Assembly: GCA_004352715.1 (NCBI GenBank)
Contig: SCFE01000078.1
Span: 187,124-251,123, forward strand
Reading direction: 5' to 3'
Source: Hofstenia miamia
Lineage: Eukaryota; Xenacoelomorpha; Acoela
Length of the DNA stretch: 64,000 nucleotides
Shown here: one piece after another, positions 22,946 through 32,879 of the stretch
Layout of the letters: every line of letters starts with the position of its first letter
How positions within the stretch are numbered: position 1 is the stretch's first letter
Program-made: the position numbers and the translations under genes
Notes under the pieces: model-generated
Seen by the model: only the letters and a program-made list of their open reading frames with translations
What the model was told of the DNA's origin: nothing
Databases searched by the model: none

Positions 22946-24265
22946 ATCAATAAATAACATATTTGCATAACTTAGGTGTTTCATGAGTGAATGAAATATT
23001 GAATTATCGCAGTGTGGTTGTTGCATTACTATCATTGACATTTCCTGTAGCTATAGTCTTCTTTTGTGTTTAAACTTGGTTACAAGGATTTTATAAAAAT
23101 ACTCTCAATAATTTTTAAATTACTTGATCGTGACGTGTGATATAATATTTTTGTTTCAAAGTTTAGTCCGCATTTTTTTAAATGATTAGATATATTAGAA
23201 CTGCTCTCATGTTCTTTAATTCTTCTTGATAGTTGTCTACTGGAAAAACCAATATAATCTTCACCACAGGTGCATTTGATTTGTTAAAATATATTTTACC
23301 TATTGGTTTCTTTAGTTATCAACGCTATATGGATGATATATTTGCATTAGTAAAAGATGAAGAAGCATCAGAAAACATACTCACTAAATTGAATTTAATT
23401 GACAAGAGTATTCAATTTACAAAAGAGATTGAAACTAAGAACAAATTTCATTTTTTGAATATACAAATAATTAGAAAAGATAACAAATTTGAAACAGGAA
23501 TCTATTATAAACCAACAGACACAGGATTGTTATTGAACTACAACTCAAATACACCTTTAAATTACAAAATATCATTAATTAAAGGATGTATTCATCGAAT
23601 ATTTGACAATTGCAGCACATATAGAACAATTAACCAAGAAATAGGAAAACTTAAGATCGAATTAAAGAAGAATGAATATTCAAATAATTTCATAGATCGA
23701 CATATTAAGAAATCATTAGAGGACATTTTAATTAAAAACAAAAGATCAAAAAACAATCAAACTAATTATGAACATTGTTTTAATATCGAATATAGAGGAC
23801 TTCACACTGAAAACATGATCAAAGAACTCAAAAAAATATCAATAATTAAAGAAAATGTTAGATTTATATATAGCAATCATAAGCTAAGAACAAAATTTCA
23901 ATTAAAATCTACAACTGAAGAAACCAATAGGTCAAATATAATTTATCAAATCCAATGCACCTGTGGTGAAGAATTGAAGAACATGAGACCAGTTCTAATA
24001 TATCTAATCATTTTAAAAAATGCGGACTAAACTTTGAAACAAAAATATTACATCAGACGTCACGATAAGGAATTTAAAAATTATTGAGAGTATTTTTATA
24101 AAATCCTTGCAACCAAGTTTAAACACAAAAGAAGACTATATTTATAAATTAAATTTGCCACTTTTTAAAATTTAAAAAATTATGATTATTATTGTGAAAT
24201 CTAGTAAATTTAGAGGGAATAATTTGTAAAACTGGCGATGACTTTGTAAGTCGAAATATATCTCT
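22946..24265 (+). mobile_element. Penelope-like element, family 2, with inverted 5' head
   Basis: The plus-strand frame from about 23310 to 24030 starts at the catalytic YQRYMDDIFALVKDE, so the RT is 5'-truncated just before this motif, and continues through SIQFTKEIETKNKFHFLNIQ, IYYKPTDTGLLLNYNS, KGCIHRIFDNCS and the thumb/linker, to a cysteine-containing IIYQIQCTCGEE where the GIY-YIG module should begin. There 33-36 bp are deleted, removing the YIG and catalytic Arg region. Upstream, 23040-23312 is the reverse complement of the element's own 3' part (23915-24145) and retains the intact stretch CGEDYIGFSSRQLSRRIKEH. Inverted partial copies at the 5' side are known for PLE insertions. The element lies inside LINE A. 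Confidence 0.85.
24231..24259 (+). ncRNA. Candidate hammerhead-ribozyme relic of PLE family 2
   Basis: CTGGCGATGACTTTGTAAGT followed by CGAAATA: a GATGA core half, a GACTT/AAGTC hairpin in the place of stem II, then GAAA. Compared with CUGAUGA-stem II-GAAA, two bases (GC) appear inserted in the 5' core. Position after the PLE ORF fits PLE-associated hammerheads. Confidence 0.4.
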
Positions 24266-24631
24266 GCATGTTCTTATTACATTAATGTGTAATTCAAAAT
24301 TTAACTTTGACTTAAAAGTTAATCCTAAATACTTGAAGTTGTCTAAAGTTGGAACCTAAACATTATTCATCATCATAGCATGCTGTAAAATACAAAATTC
24401 TGTATTACTTTCATTTGATATGAAAAAATTATGCATGTTCAAATACGTGGACGATTTGTCGCAATTAGTGCTACAGCATCCATTTGCAAATGCATCGATT
24501 TATTATCGTTGAATAGCTAGGTATCATCAGCATATTTGTCATTTACATATATCCTGAAAAAGGAGGACCTAAAATTGTCTCCTGAGGGAAGCCATTTTTA
24601 ACAGATAGACAATCAGAAAATAGATCATTTA

Positions 24632-25360
24632 AGGGGCGCCACACGGTAAGTCTTTTGACTATAGTAAAAAAAACTTTTTTTGACTATAGTCAAAAGACCC
24701 CAAAAAGTGACTTTTGCAGTTCACGATTAGTCAAATTATGACAGAAATTGTTCTATTTAAAAATGACTATTAGTCTTTTGCCTAACCGTGGCACCCCATC
24801 CAACCCCCCCCCTCATAGTGAAATTTTTTAATTTTATAAGAAAATCCAAAATCAGAATTTATATTTTAAATAACATTGACTTTCAAGCTTAACTATCATT
24901 AATAAATACACAATGTAATGAAGATCTTGGTGATTAAGATGGTGCAAATAAACAACTTGTTGAAATTGCTTTAGCGTGTTCTTACACCCGAATCCATGGA
25001 AGAAAGAGGGCTGTTTTAAAGGCTGCTTTGATTGTGTAATTATTTGTATTTAAATTTGCTTCAAAGATTGGCACGTGCAAATTGAGTTTCATATTTACAT
25101 AATTCTTTACATGTACATATGCGCTTGTTATGAATAATCAATAAACTATTCACTGCACATTCGTGAGGTTATTTAATACATCATCCAAAATATTTTCCCG
25201 GCATCTACATTTGAAACTATAATTATGGCGCCTCCACTTAGTAGTTGTACATGTATATGCTATTCAATTTACGCAGAAACCTCTTGACTATTAGTCAAAA
25301 GAATGCAAAACTGCAAATTTAACTGTAGTCAAAATCAAAAGACTAACCGTGTGGCACCCT
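24632..25360. mobile_element. MITE with TTA target duplication (PIF/Harbinger-like)
   Basis: Flanked by TTA on both sides (24629-24631 and 25361-25363). Left end AGGGGCGCCACACGGTAAGT, right end (inverted) AGGGTGCCACACGGTTAGTC. A third inverted terminus-like word, AGTCTTTTGCCTAACCGTGGCACCCC, lies at 24772-24797, so a shorter 166-bp element shares the left end or is nested. Three-base T-A-rich duplications are typical of PIF/Harbinger. No coding capacity. Removing it restores LINE A continuity relative to 35074-36865. Confidence 0.75.
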
Positions 25361-25722
25361 TTACTTTGACTCTGAAATCTGTTTCAAATAGTTGTTAAAT
25401 TTCTTCTATTGCCAGAAAATCCCATATAAGACAGTTTATTAGTATATTATGGTCAATAGAATCGAAGGCTTTAGAAAAACTATGAATATATTTGCATCCA
25501 GTGATGATATCCATTTTTTGTAGCATTTAATAGGGTATCAGTAATTGAAAAATGAATTATTTAACGCTTGAGTGGCTCGCACTTTTGGAACAAAATATTT
25601 TGGGAGCGATTATTTTCTTTAATAATTTCGTCAAATTTGGCTTTCTAAGCATTATTTGGTCAAAAAATATTCCTTCTGCAGATGTCAATTGTAGAAGTTA
25701 CTGGAAGAATTTCAATATAACT

Positions 25723-26521
25723 ATTTAATAATAATAATAATAATCAATGACTTTATTTAGCCGCTGAAGGCATACACAACAAAAAAATAAAAACAAGTCA
25801 AGTTTTACGGTAGGGAGAACAGTCACAGGAGATGAAATAGGAGCAAATGGAAGAGTAGGCGAAGCTGGAGAAGGGCTCAGCAAAGAGGAAAGCCATGAAA
25901 CATTTCTTGAAGCTCGGTGGCGGGGAAAAGAAATCAATCGCTGTTGGAGGGTTGCGAGTCAAGATGTAGTTAGCAGCAGTACATGCACGATTGAAAAACG
26001 AGTGACGGGTGCGATGTTTCTTTGTACGACGAATGGAGAAGGTGACAACATCATCAGAGCGAGTGCAGCAGGAATTAGAGAACTTAATGAAATCAAAAGG
26101 ATCAAGATCCCATTTGCGAGTCAGTAGTTGATTGAACAGAAGGAGATCACAGGCATGGAAGTAGAGTGACAGCGGGAGAGTGGAGAATTTCAGCAGAGCG
26201 TCTTTATAGTCCAAAGAGGAAATCCATTTGAAAGCTCGTTTCTGGAAACGTTCCATGGAGTGGAACAAAGCAAGAGAAGGCCACCAACAAGGAGACGCGT
26301 AGAGAAGAATGGCGCGACGAATGGACTTGAACAAAGAGAGCTTCACAGCGGACGAGGTATTAAAAGGAACATTACGAAAAAGGGCAAATAGTGAGGAATT
26401 AGCTTTGCGGAGACGCAAAGACACATGTCCAGTCCAGTTTAAGTTTGCAGCAAGTTGAACTCCAAGATGAGTTTAATGAGGCGCAAAGCTCACAGGTAGA
26501 GGCAAATCAGAAGGGGGAGCC
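25723..26521 (-). mobile_element. LINE B 3' end, RT C-terminal region
   Basis: A 208-codon open frame on the minus strand (26424-25798) starts MSLRLRKANSSLFALFRNVP and carries VKLSLFKSIRRAILLYASPC, WWPSLALFHSMERFQKRAFK and LLKFSTLPLSLYFHACDLLL. This is the region after the RT palm in CR1/Jockey/I-type LINEs, where the K..YKS.I...L.YG...W pattern and the hydrophobic DLLLF-like block recur. It terminates in AATAAAGTCATTGATTATTA with a (ATT)n tail at 25724-25742. The upstream part of the ORF is lost in the gap at 26522. The higher GC content than the neighbourhood and the long open frame suggest a comparatively young copy. The segment at 32880-34570 looks like the 5' part of the same family. Confidence 0.8.
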
Positions 26522-26996
26522 NNNNNNNNNNNNNNNNNNNNNNNNNNNNNNNNNNNNNNNNNNNNNNNNNNNNNNNNNNNNNNNNNNNNNNNNNNNNNNN
26601 NNNNNNNNNNNNNNNNNNNNNNNNNNNNNNNNNNNNNNNNNNNNNNNNNNNNNNNNNNNNNNNNNNNNNNNNNNNNNNNNNNNNNNNNNNNNNNNNNNNN
26701 NNNNNNNNNNNNNNNNNNNNNNNNNNNNNNNNNNNNNNNNNNNNNNNNNNNNNNNNNNNNNNNNNNNNNNNNNNNNNNNNNNNNNNNNNNNNNNNNNNNN
26801 NNNNNNNNNNNNNNNNNNNNNNNNNNNNNNNNNNNNNNNNNNNNNNNNNNNNNNNNNNNNNNNNNNNNNNNNNNNNNNNNNNNNNNNNNNNNNNNNNNNN
26901 NNNNNNNNNNNNNNNNNNNNNNNNNNNNNNNNNNNNNNNNNNNNNNNNNNNNNNNNNNNNNNNNNNNNNNNNNNNNNNNNNNNNNNNNNNNNNNNN
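26522..26996. other. Assembly gap
   Basis: N run following LINE B sequence. Confidence 1.
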
Positions 26997-27140
26997 TTAC
27001 GGCCAGGGGTAAAAAAACTACAGCCATACCCGTATAAATAATTATTCAATTATAACCTCATTTCAACTATGTACCAATATGTTTTTGAGCAATTTTTTGC
27101 ATTTTTTTTAGAAAACCTGGCTTTTACGGACATCACAAAA
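26997..27140. repeat. Inverted repeat partner of 32395-32534
   Basis: About 140 bp (containing GCCATACCCGTATAAATAAT) that match the reverse complement of 32395-32534 at roughly 95 percent. Both copies abut assembly gaps. Confidence 0.85.
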
Positions 27141-27186
27141 ATGTTCCCAAAACCACTTGTTGTTCAGAATTTTTACATGAAATTCA

Positions 27187-27334
27187 GTGCTTCTACTAAA
27201 TTCTGTAAGGATGTAATATAGTTTTGAAATATAAATTAGAAAAAGTGGAAGCACTGCTTCCACTAAATTCTGTAAGGATGGGACATAGTTTTGAAATATA
27301 AATTTAAAAAAGTGGAAGCAGTGCTTAAACAAAA
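27187..27334. repeat. Two tandem ~75-bp units
   Basis: The block CTTCTACTAAATTCTGTAAG through AAAAGTGGAAGCA occurs twice in a row with a few differences. It lies just downstream of the unknown ORF at 27381-27957 (minus). Confidence 0.8.
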
Positions 27335-27380
27335 GAAATGTAATTAGAGACATCAATTTATACAGAAGCATAGAAAGTCT

Positions 27381-27957
27381 TTACGAAATTCCATAATATT
27401 GAGAAATATACTTCCAATTTGCCATGAAGAATCGTTGGGGCAGAGTTGATCTTAAAAGTTCTTCTTTTTCAGTTGCTAATTGGTAAAATTTAATAAGGAA
27501 CCTAATTGATTTTGTAGAAAGTTGAATATCTTTCAATTTTAACAGTCTTGCTACTGCAATTGGGCTCTTGCATAGATTTTTTAATTGAAGGAGCACACTT
27601 CCTTTCAGAGCAGTAAAATACAAACCTTTATTTATAATTTGTTGAAATTTCAGCTCTTTCCAGAAGCTTATAACTTTGAATACACTTGTCTCTTGATGTT
27701 GTGTCTATATTAATGTCTGTAAATGACAAATTACGATAAGTTTCACCAAATATACTTGATCGGTATTTATTGATGACTTCCAATCTTCTGTCGGCAATTG
27801 TTTCCTGCTCCATGTCATCAATATTTACAGAAAACGAATTCAAATTGTACTTTAAACCATAACTTCTCACTAGCTCCAAGTAGGCAGTCCTTTTTGATTG
27901 TTTAATGTGAGGGAAGATTCTTTCTGTTAACTGATAAAAATCCTGTTGCTGTGTCAT
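27381..27957 (-). pseudogene. Unknown protein, broken by one frameshift
   Basis: The minus-strand frame 27957-27628 encodes 109 residues (MTQQQDFYQLTERIFPHIKQ; later ADRRLEVINKYRSSIFGETY and FTDINIDTTSRDKCIQSYKL). Near 27650 the frame must shift by one base; it then continues to 27381 (YFTALKGSVLLQLKNLCKSP; STKSIRFLIKFYQLATEKEE). Both halves are rich in charged residues and predicted helices and do not look like chance translation, but I do not recognise the family. It could be a retrocopy of a host gene or an accessory ORF of an element whose other parts are in the flanking gaps. The start at 27957 is the first Met after stops. Confidence 0.45.
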
Positions 27958-28069
27958 AATTTTGAATCAATTGGAAAGTAGTAACGCGCAAATAATATAT
28001 TTGAAACAACATAGTTTGTAATTTATATATTTCTATTCATTATATATTTCTAATTATATTTTTAACATT

Positions 28070-29069
28070 NNNNNNNNNNNNNNNNNNNNNNNNNNNNNNN
28101 NNNNNNNNNNNNNNNNNNNNNNNNNNNNNNNNNNNNNNNNNNNNNNNNNNNNNNNNNNNNNNNNNNNNNNNNNNNNNNNNNNNNNNNNNNNNNNNNNNNN
28201 NNNNNNNNNNNNNNNNNNNNNNNNNNNNNNNNNNNNNNNNNNNNNNNNNNNNNNNNNNNNNNNNNNNNNNNNNNNNNNNNNNNNNNNNNNNNNNNNNNNN
28301 NNNNNNNNNNNNNNNNNNNNNNNNNNNNNNNNNNNNNNNNNNNNNNNNNNNNNNNNNNNNNNNNNNNNNNNNNNNNNNNNNNNNNNNNNNNNNNNNNNNN
28401 NNNNNNNNNNNNNNNNNNNNNNNNNNNNNNNNNNNNNNNNNNNNNNNNNNNNNNNNNNNNNNNNNNNNNNNNNNNNNNNNNNNNNNNNNNNNNNNNNNNN
28501 NNNNNNNNNNNNNNNNNNNNNNNNNNNNNNNNNNNNNNNNNNNNNNNNNNNNNNNNNNNNNNNNNNNNNNNNNNNNNNNNNNNNNNNNNNNNNNNNNNNN
28601 NNNNNNNNNNNNNNNNNNNNNNNNNNNNNNNNNNNNNNNNNNNNNNNNNNNNNNNNNNNNNNNNNNNNNNNNNNNNNNNNNNNNNNNNNNNNNNNNNNNN
28701 NNNNNNNNNNNNNNNNNNNNNNNNNNNNNNNNNNNNNNNNNNNNNNNNNNNNNNNNNNNNNNNNNNNNNNNNNNNNNNNNNNNNNNNNNNNNNNNNNNNN
28801 NNNNNNNNNNNNNNNNNNNNNNNNNNNNNNNNNNNNNNNNNNNNNNNNNNNNNNNNNNNNNNNNNNNNNNNNNNNNNNNNNNNNNNNNNNNNNNNNNNNN
28901 NNNNNNNNNNNNNNNNNNNNNNNNNNNNNNNNNNNNNNNNNNNNNNNNNNNNNNNNNNNNNNNNNNNNNNNNNNNNNNNNNNNNNNNNNNNNNNNNNNNN
29001 NNNNNNNNNNNNNNNNNNNNNNNNNNNNNNNNNNNNNNNNNNNNNNNNNNNNNNNNNNNNNNNNNNNNN
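28070..29069. other. Assembly gap (1000 N)
   Basis: Exactly 1000 N, probably a placeholder of unknown true length. Confidence 1.
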
Positions 29070-29534
29070 ATCCTAGCCGCCCCTCCCCACACGCTGCATC
29101 CGTAAGTGATAATACTGACCACAATAGACTTGTAGATCAATTGTAACTCAGCTGAGGTATAACCCAGCTTCTTCAGCTTCAGCAGCAGGAACACTGTAGA
29201 GTTTGCTCGCGCAACTACGGCCTCAATATGTTGTCTGAAGCTAAGTTTCTCATCAATAATAACTCCAAGAACTTTCACAGCTGCGACTTTGTCAAAAGTA
29301 GTTTCAGGGTATAGGAACAAAAGGTGAAGAACAAGTTTTTTGAAGCATATTGGCACTGTAAAGAGTCAAGAATTTGATCAACTCTATCTCCTGAATCTGC
29401 TGAACCCGGAATTACTGGGTTATTATCGTCGGCAAAGGTCGTCAAAGAATAATTCATTACTACTGGTGAGTCCCTCACTATGTCATCTGTTGCTGCGTTG
29501 AAGAGAACCGGGCCACTGACGGTTCCCTGCGATA
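29070..29534 (-). mobile_element. LINE C copy 2, RT palm region
   Basis: On the minus strand from 29534: SQGTVSGPVLFNAATDDIVR, then TTFADDNNPVIPG (catalytic FADD), a small deletion relative to copy 1, then VLGVIIDEKLSFRQHIEAVV, ANSTVFLLLKLKKLGY and SAELQLIYKSIVVSIITYGC SVWGGAA. This extends both further 5' and across the gap seen in copy 1 (6929-7918). Both ends run into assembly gaps. The domain order is that of CR1/Jockey/Rex-type LINE RTs. One frame disruption near 29330 suggests inactivity. Confidence 0.85.
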
Positions 29535-30479
29535 NNNNNNNNNNNNNNNNNNNNNNNNNNNNNNNNNNNNNNNNNNNNNNNNNNNNNNNNNNNNNNNNNN
29601 NNNNNNNNNNNNNNNNNNNNNNNNNNNNNNNNNNNNNNNNNNNNNNNNNNNNNNNNNNNNNNNNNNNNNNNNNNNNNNNNNNNNNNNNNNNNNNNNNNNN
29701 NNNNNNNNNNNNNNNNNNNNNNNNNNNNNNNNNNNNNNNNNNNNNNNNNNNNNNNNNNNNNNNNNNNNNNNNNNNNNNNNNNNNNNNNNNNNNNNNNNNN
29801 NNNNNNNNNNNNNNNNNNNNNNNNNNNNNNNNNNNNNNNNNNNNNNNNNNNNNNNNNNNNNNNNNNNNNNNNNNNNNNNNNNNNNNNNNNNNNNNNNNNN
29901 NNNNNNNNNNNNNNNNNNNNNNNNNNNNNNNNNNNNNNNNNNNNNNNNNNNNNNNNNNNNNNNNNNNNNNNNNNNNNNNNNNNNNNNNNNNNNNNNNNNN
30001 NNNNNNNNNNNNNNNNNNNNNNNNNNNNNNNNNNNNNNNNNNNNNNNNNNNNNNNNNNNNNNNNNNNNNNNNNNNNNNNNNNNNNNNNNNNNNNNNNNNN
30101 NNNNNNNNNNNNNNNNNNNNNNNNNNNNNNNNNNNNNNNNNNNNNNNNNNNNNNNNNNNNNNNNNNNNNNNNNNNNNNNNNNNNNNNNNNNNNNNNNNNN
30201 NNNNNNNNNNNNNNNNNNNNNNNNNNNNNNNNNNNNNNNNNNNNNNNNNNNNNNNNNNNNNNNNNNNNNNNNNNNNNNNNNNNNNNNNNNNNNNNNNNNN
30301 NNNNNNNNNNNNNNNNNNNNNNNNNNNNNNNNNNNNNNNNNNNNNNNNNNNNNNNNNNNNNNNNNNNNNNNNNNNNNNNNNNNNNNNNNNNNNNNNNNNN
30401 NNNNNNNNNNNNNNNNNNNNNNNNNNNNNNNNNNNNNNNNNNNNNNNNNNNNNNNNNNNNNNNNNNNNNNNNNNNNNNN
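29535..30479. other. Assembly gap
   Basis: N run separating LINE C copy 2 from PLE family 1 copy 2. Confidence 1.
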
Positions 30480-31394
30480 TTAGCTTAGACTATGAAACCT
30501 TGAAAACTTTGATATTACTCTGCACAAAAAACACCCTTTGTGAATTTCAAGGAAAGTTTTATCTACAAGTTAATGGTGTTGCAATGGCAAATTGCCTTGG
30601 ACCAACATTAGCAAATATTTATATGTCAAAATTTGAACAAAAAATGAATGTTGCCAAAATAATGAATAATTTTCATTACTATGCTCGATATGTTGATGAT
30701 ATACTAGTTATATCAGAATATAATGTTAAAGACTTACTTCCTTCCTTGAATTCTTTAGATTCTGCAATTCAATTCACCATCGAAGAAGAAAACAACAAAA
30801 GACTACCATTTCTCAATATTAACATTGAACAGTAAACCAACTGATACAAATTTAGTAATTAACTACAATTCAAACGTACCCTTTGCAACAAAAAATCCAT
30901 GATCAAAGGTCTGATACATCGACATTTCATGATTGATCACAATTACGAAGAAATTAATAAATCAATCATTAAGATCAAAGATATATTAAAGCGTAATGAA
31001 TATCCAGCACATATATTCGATAGAATTATAAAAGAAAAACTAGAAGACTTACTACAAAGTCAAGAAACTAAAAACAAACAAAGTGATTATTTATACAATT
31101 ACATCTTTAATATTGAATATCGAGGCATACAATCAATTAAATTACAGAAATATCTGAAAAGAATCACTCCATCATTTTTAAAGATAGGCTTTATACTAAA
31201 GACCAATAAACTAAGACATATAATAGGACTAAAAACAGAAACCAAGATCGAAAACATTTCCAAAGTAATATATGAAAAAACTTGCAACTGTGGTGCACAA
31301 TACATTGGAAAAACGTCAAGGAATTTACAACTAAGAATTAAAGAACACAAAATTCATTCCACCATCTCTGATCATTTAAAGAACTGTAATATGA
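30480..31394 (+). mobile_element. Penelope-like element, family 1, copy 2
   Basis: The plus-strand frame opens at the gap and reads YETLKTLILLCTKNTLCEFQ, VNGVAMANCLGPTLANIYMS, the catalytic YARYVDDILVI, and AIQFTIEEENNKRLPFLNI, then breaks at 30832 at the same base as copy 1. A new frame (30899 on) covers the thumb and linker (GLIHRHFMIDHNYEEINKSI; NIEYRGIQSIKLQKYLKR) and a GIY-YIG endonuclease module: VIYEKTCNCGAQYIGKTSRN, LQLRIKEH and ISDHLKNCNM. It runs into the next gap. RT and GIY-YIG in one polypeptide is the defining PLE layout. The shared frameshift means both copies descend from a defective ancestor or from one duplicated locus. Confidence 0.9.
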
Positions 31395-32394
31395 NNNNNN
31401 NNNNNNNNNNNNNNNNNNNNNNNNNNNNNNNNNNNNNNNNNNNNNNNNNNNNNNNNNNNNNNNNNNNNNNNNNNNNNNNNNNNNNNNNNNNNNNNNNNNN
31501 NNNNNNNNNNNNNNNNNNNNNNNNNNNNNNNNNNNNNNNNNNNNNNNNNNNNNNNNNNNNNNNNNNNNNNNNNNNNNNNNNNNNNNNNNNNNNNNNNNNN
31601 NNNNNNNNNNNNNNNNNNNNNNNNNNNNNNNNNNNNNNNNNNNNNNNNNNNNNNNNNNNNNNNNNNNNNNNNNNNNNNNNNNNNNNNNNNNNNNNNNNNN
31701 NNNNNNNNNNNNNNNNNNNNNNNNNNNNNNNNNNNNNNNNNNNNNNNNNNNNNNNNNNNNNNNNNNNNNNNNNNNNNNNNNNNNNNNNNNNNNNNNNNNN
31801 NNNNNNNNNNNNNNNNNNNNNNNNNNNNNNNNNNNNNNNNNNNNNNNNNNNNNNNNNNNNNNNNNNNNNNNNNNNNNNNNNNNNNNNNNNNNNNNNNNNN
31901 NNNNNNNNNNNNNNNNNNNNNNNNNNNNNNNNNNNNNNNNNNNNNNNNNNNNNNNNNNNNNNNNNNNNNNNNNNNNNNNNNNNNNNNNNNNNNNNNNNNN
32001 NNNNNNNNNNNNNNNNNNNNNNNNNNNNNNNNNNNNNNNNNNNNNNNNNNNNNNNNNNNNNNNNNNNNNNNNNNNNNNNNNNNNNNNNNNNNNNNNNNNN
32101 NNNNNNNNNNNNNNNNNNNNNNNNNNNNNNNNNNNNNNNNNNNNNNNNNNNNNNNNNNNNNNNNNNNNNNNNNNNNNNNNNNNNNNNNNNNNNNNNNNNN
32201 NNNNNNNNNNNNNNNNNNNNNNNNNNNNNNNNNNNNNNNNNNNNNNNNNNNNNNNNNNNNNNNNNNNNNNNNNNNNNNNNNNNNNNNNNNNNNNNNNNNN
32301 NNNNNNNNNNNNNNNNNNNNNNNNNNNNNNNNNNNNNNNNNNNNNNNNNNNNNNNNNNNNNNNNNNNNNNNNNNNNNNNNNNNNNNNNNNNNNN
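31395..32394. other. Assembly gap (1000 N)
   Basis: Exactly 1000 N, probably a placeholder. Confidence 1.
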
Positions 32395-32870
32395 TGTGAT
32401 GTCCAGAAAAGGCAGGTTTTCTAAAAAAAATGCAAAAAATTGCTCGAAAACATATTGGTACATAGTTGAAATGAGGTTATAATTGAATAATTATTTATAT
32501 GGGTATGGCCGTAGTTTTTTTACCCCTGGCCATAAAATCCAAAATTTCTAAAAAACACCTTTTTTCTTAACAAAATCAATAGAAAAGTGTAAAAAGTTAT
32601 TGAAAAATGATCATTATTAGAAACCTGTATATATGGAACCAGTGTATTTACAAAAAAGAAAGTCAACCAAAAACATATAGGTGCATAGTTAAAAAGGGGG
32701 TATAATTGAATAATTATTTTCATAGGTATGGCTGTAGTTTTTTTTTACCCCTGGCTGTAAAAGCCTGAATTTCAAAAAAACGCCATTTTTCTTATCAATA
32801 TCAATAGAAAAGTGTAAAAAGTTATTGAAAACTGATCATTTTGAGAAAGCTGCATATATACAACCCTGCC
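32395..32870. repeat. Tandem ~223-bp repeat units, first unit inverted at 26997
   Basis: The words GGTATGGC(C/T)GTAGTTTTTTT and ACCCCTGGC, then TCAATAGAAAAGTGTAAAAA and GTTATTGAAAA, recur at a spacing of about 223 bp (for example 32488 and 32711). The first 140 bp are also found inverted at 26997-27140. Looks like a satellite or the end repeat of an unrecognised element. Confidence 0.7.
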
Positions 32871-32879
32871 TTTCTTTAC

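Larger units (their letters stand above)
22368..25722 (-). mobile_element. LINE A copy 1, decayed, carrying two insertions
   Basis: Minus-strand relic of a CR1/Jockey-type LINE. From 5' to 3': SFSKAFDSIDHNILINCL (RT palm, catalytic Asp region) near 25500-25430; the MITE insertion; the ETILGPPFF-like block and KYADDT (catalytic YADD) near 24600-24520; further C-terminal sequence to 24266; the PLE insertion; and the last segment 22945-22368 ending with a TTATC-type tail read as GGTAAGATA on the plus strand. The same 3' region recurs at 35074-36865, which confirms continuity across both inserts. Many stops; inactive. Confidence 0.75.

Noticed and set aside
26445-27049. Long frames crossing the gap at 26522-26996
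   Set aside because: They consist almost entirely of N; same for long frames across 18329-18638, 28070-32394, 39173-39405, 40972-41353 and 54993-55529.
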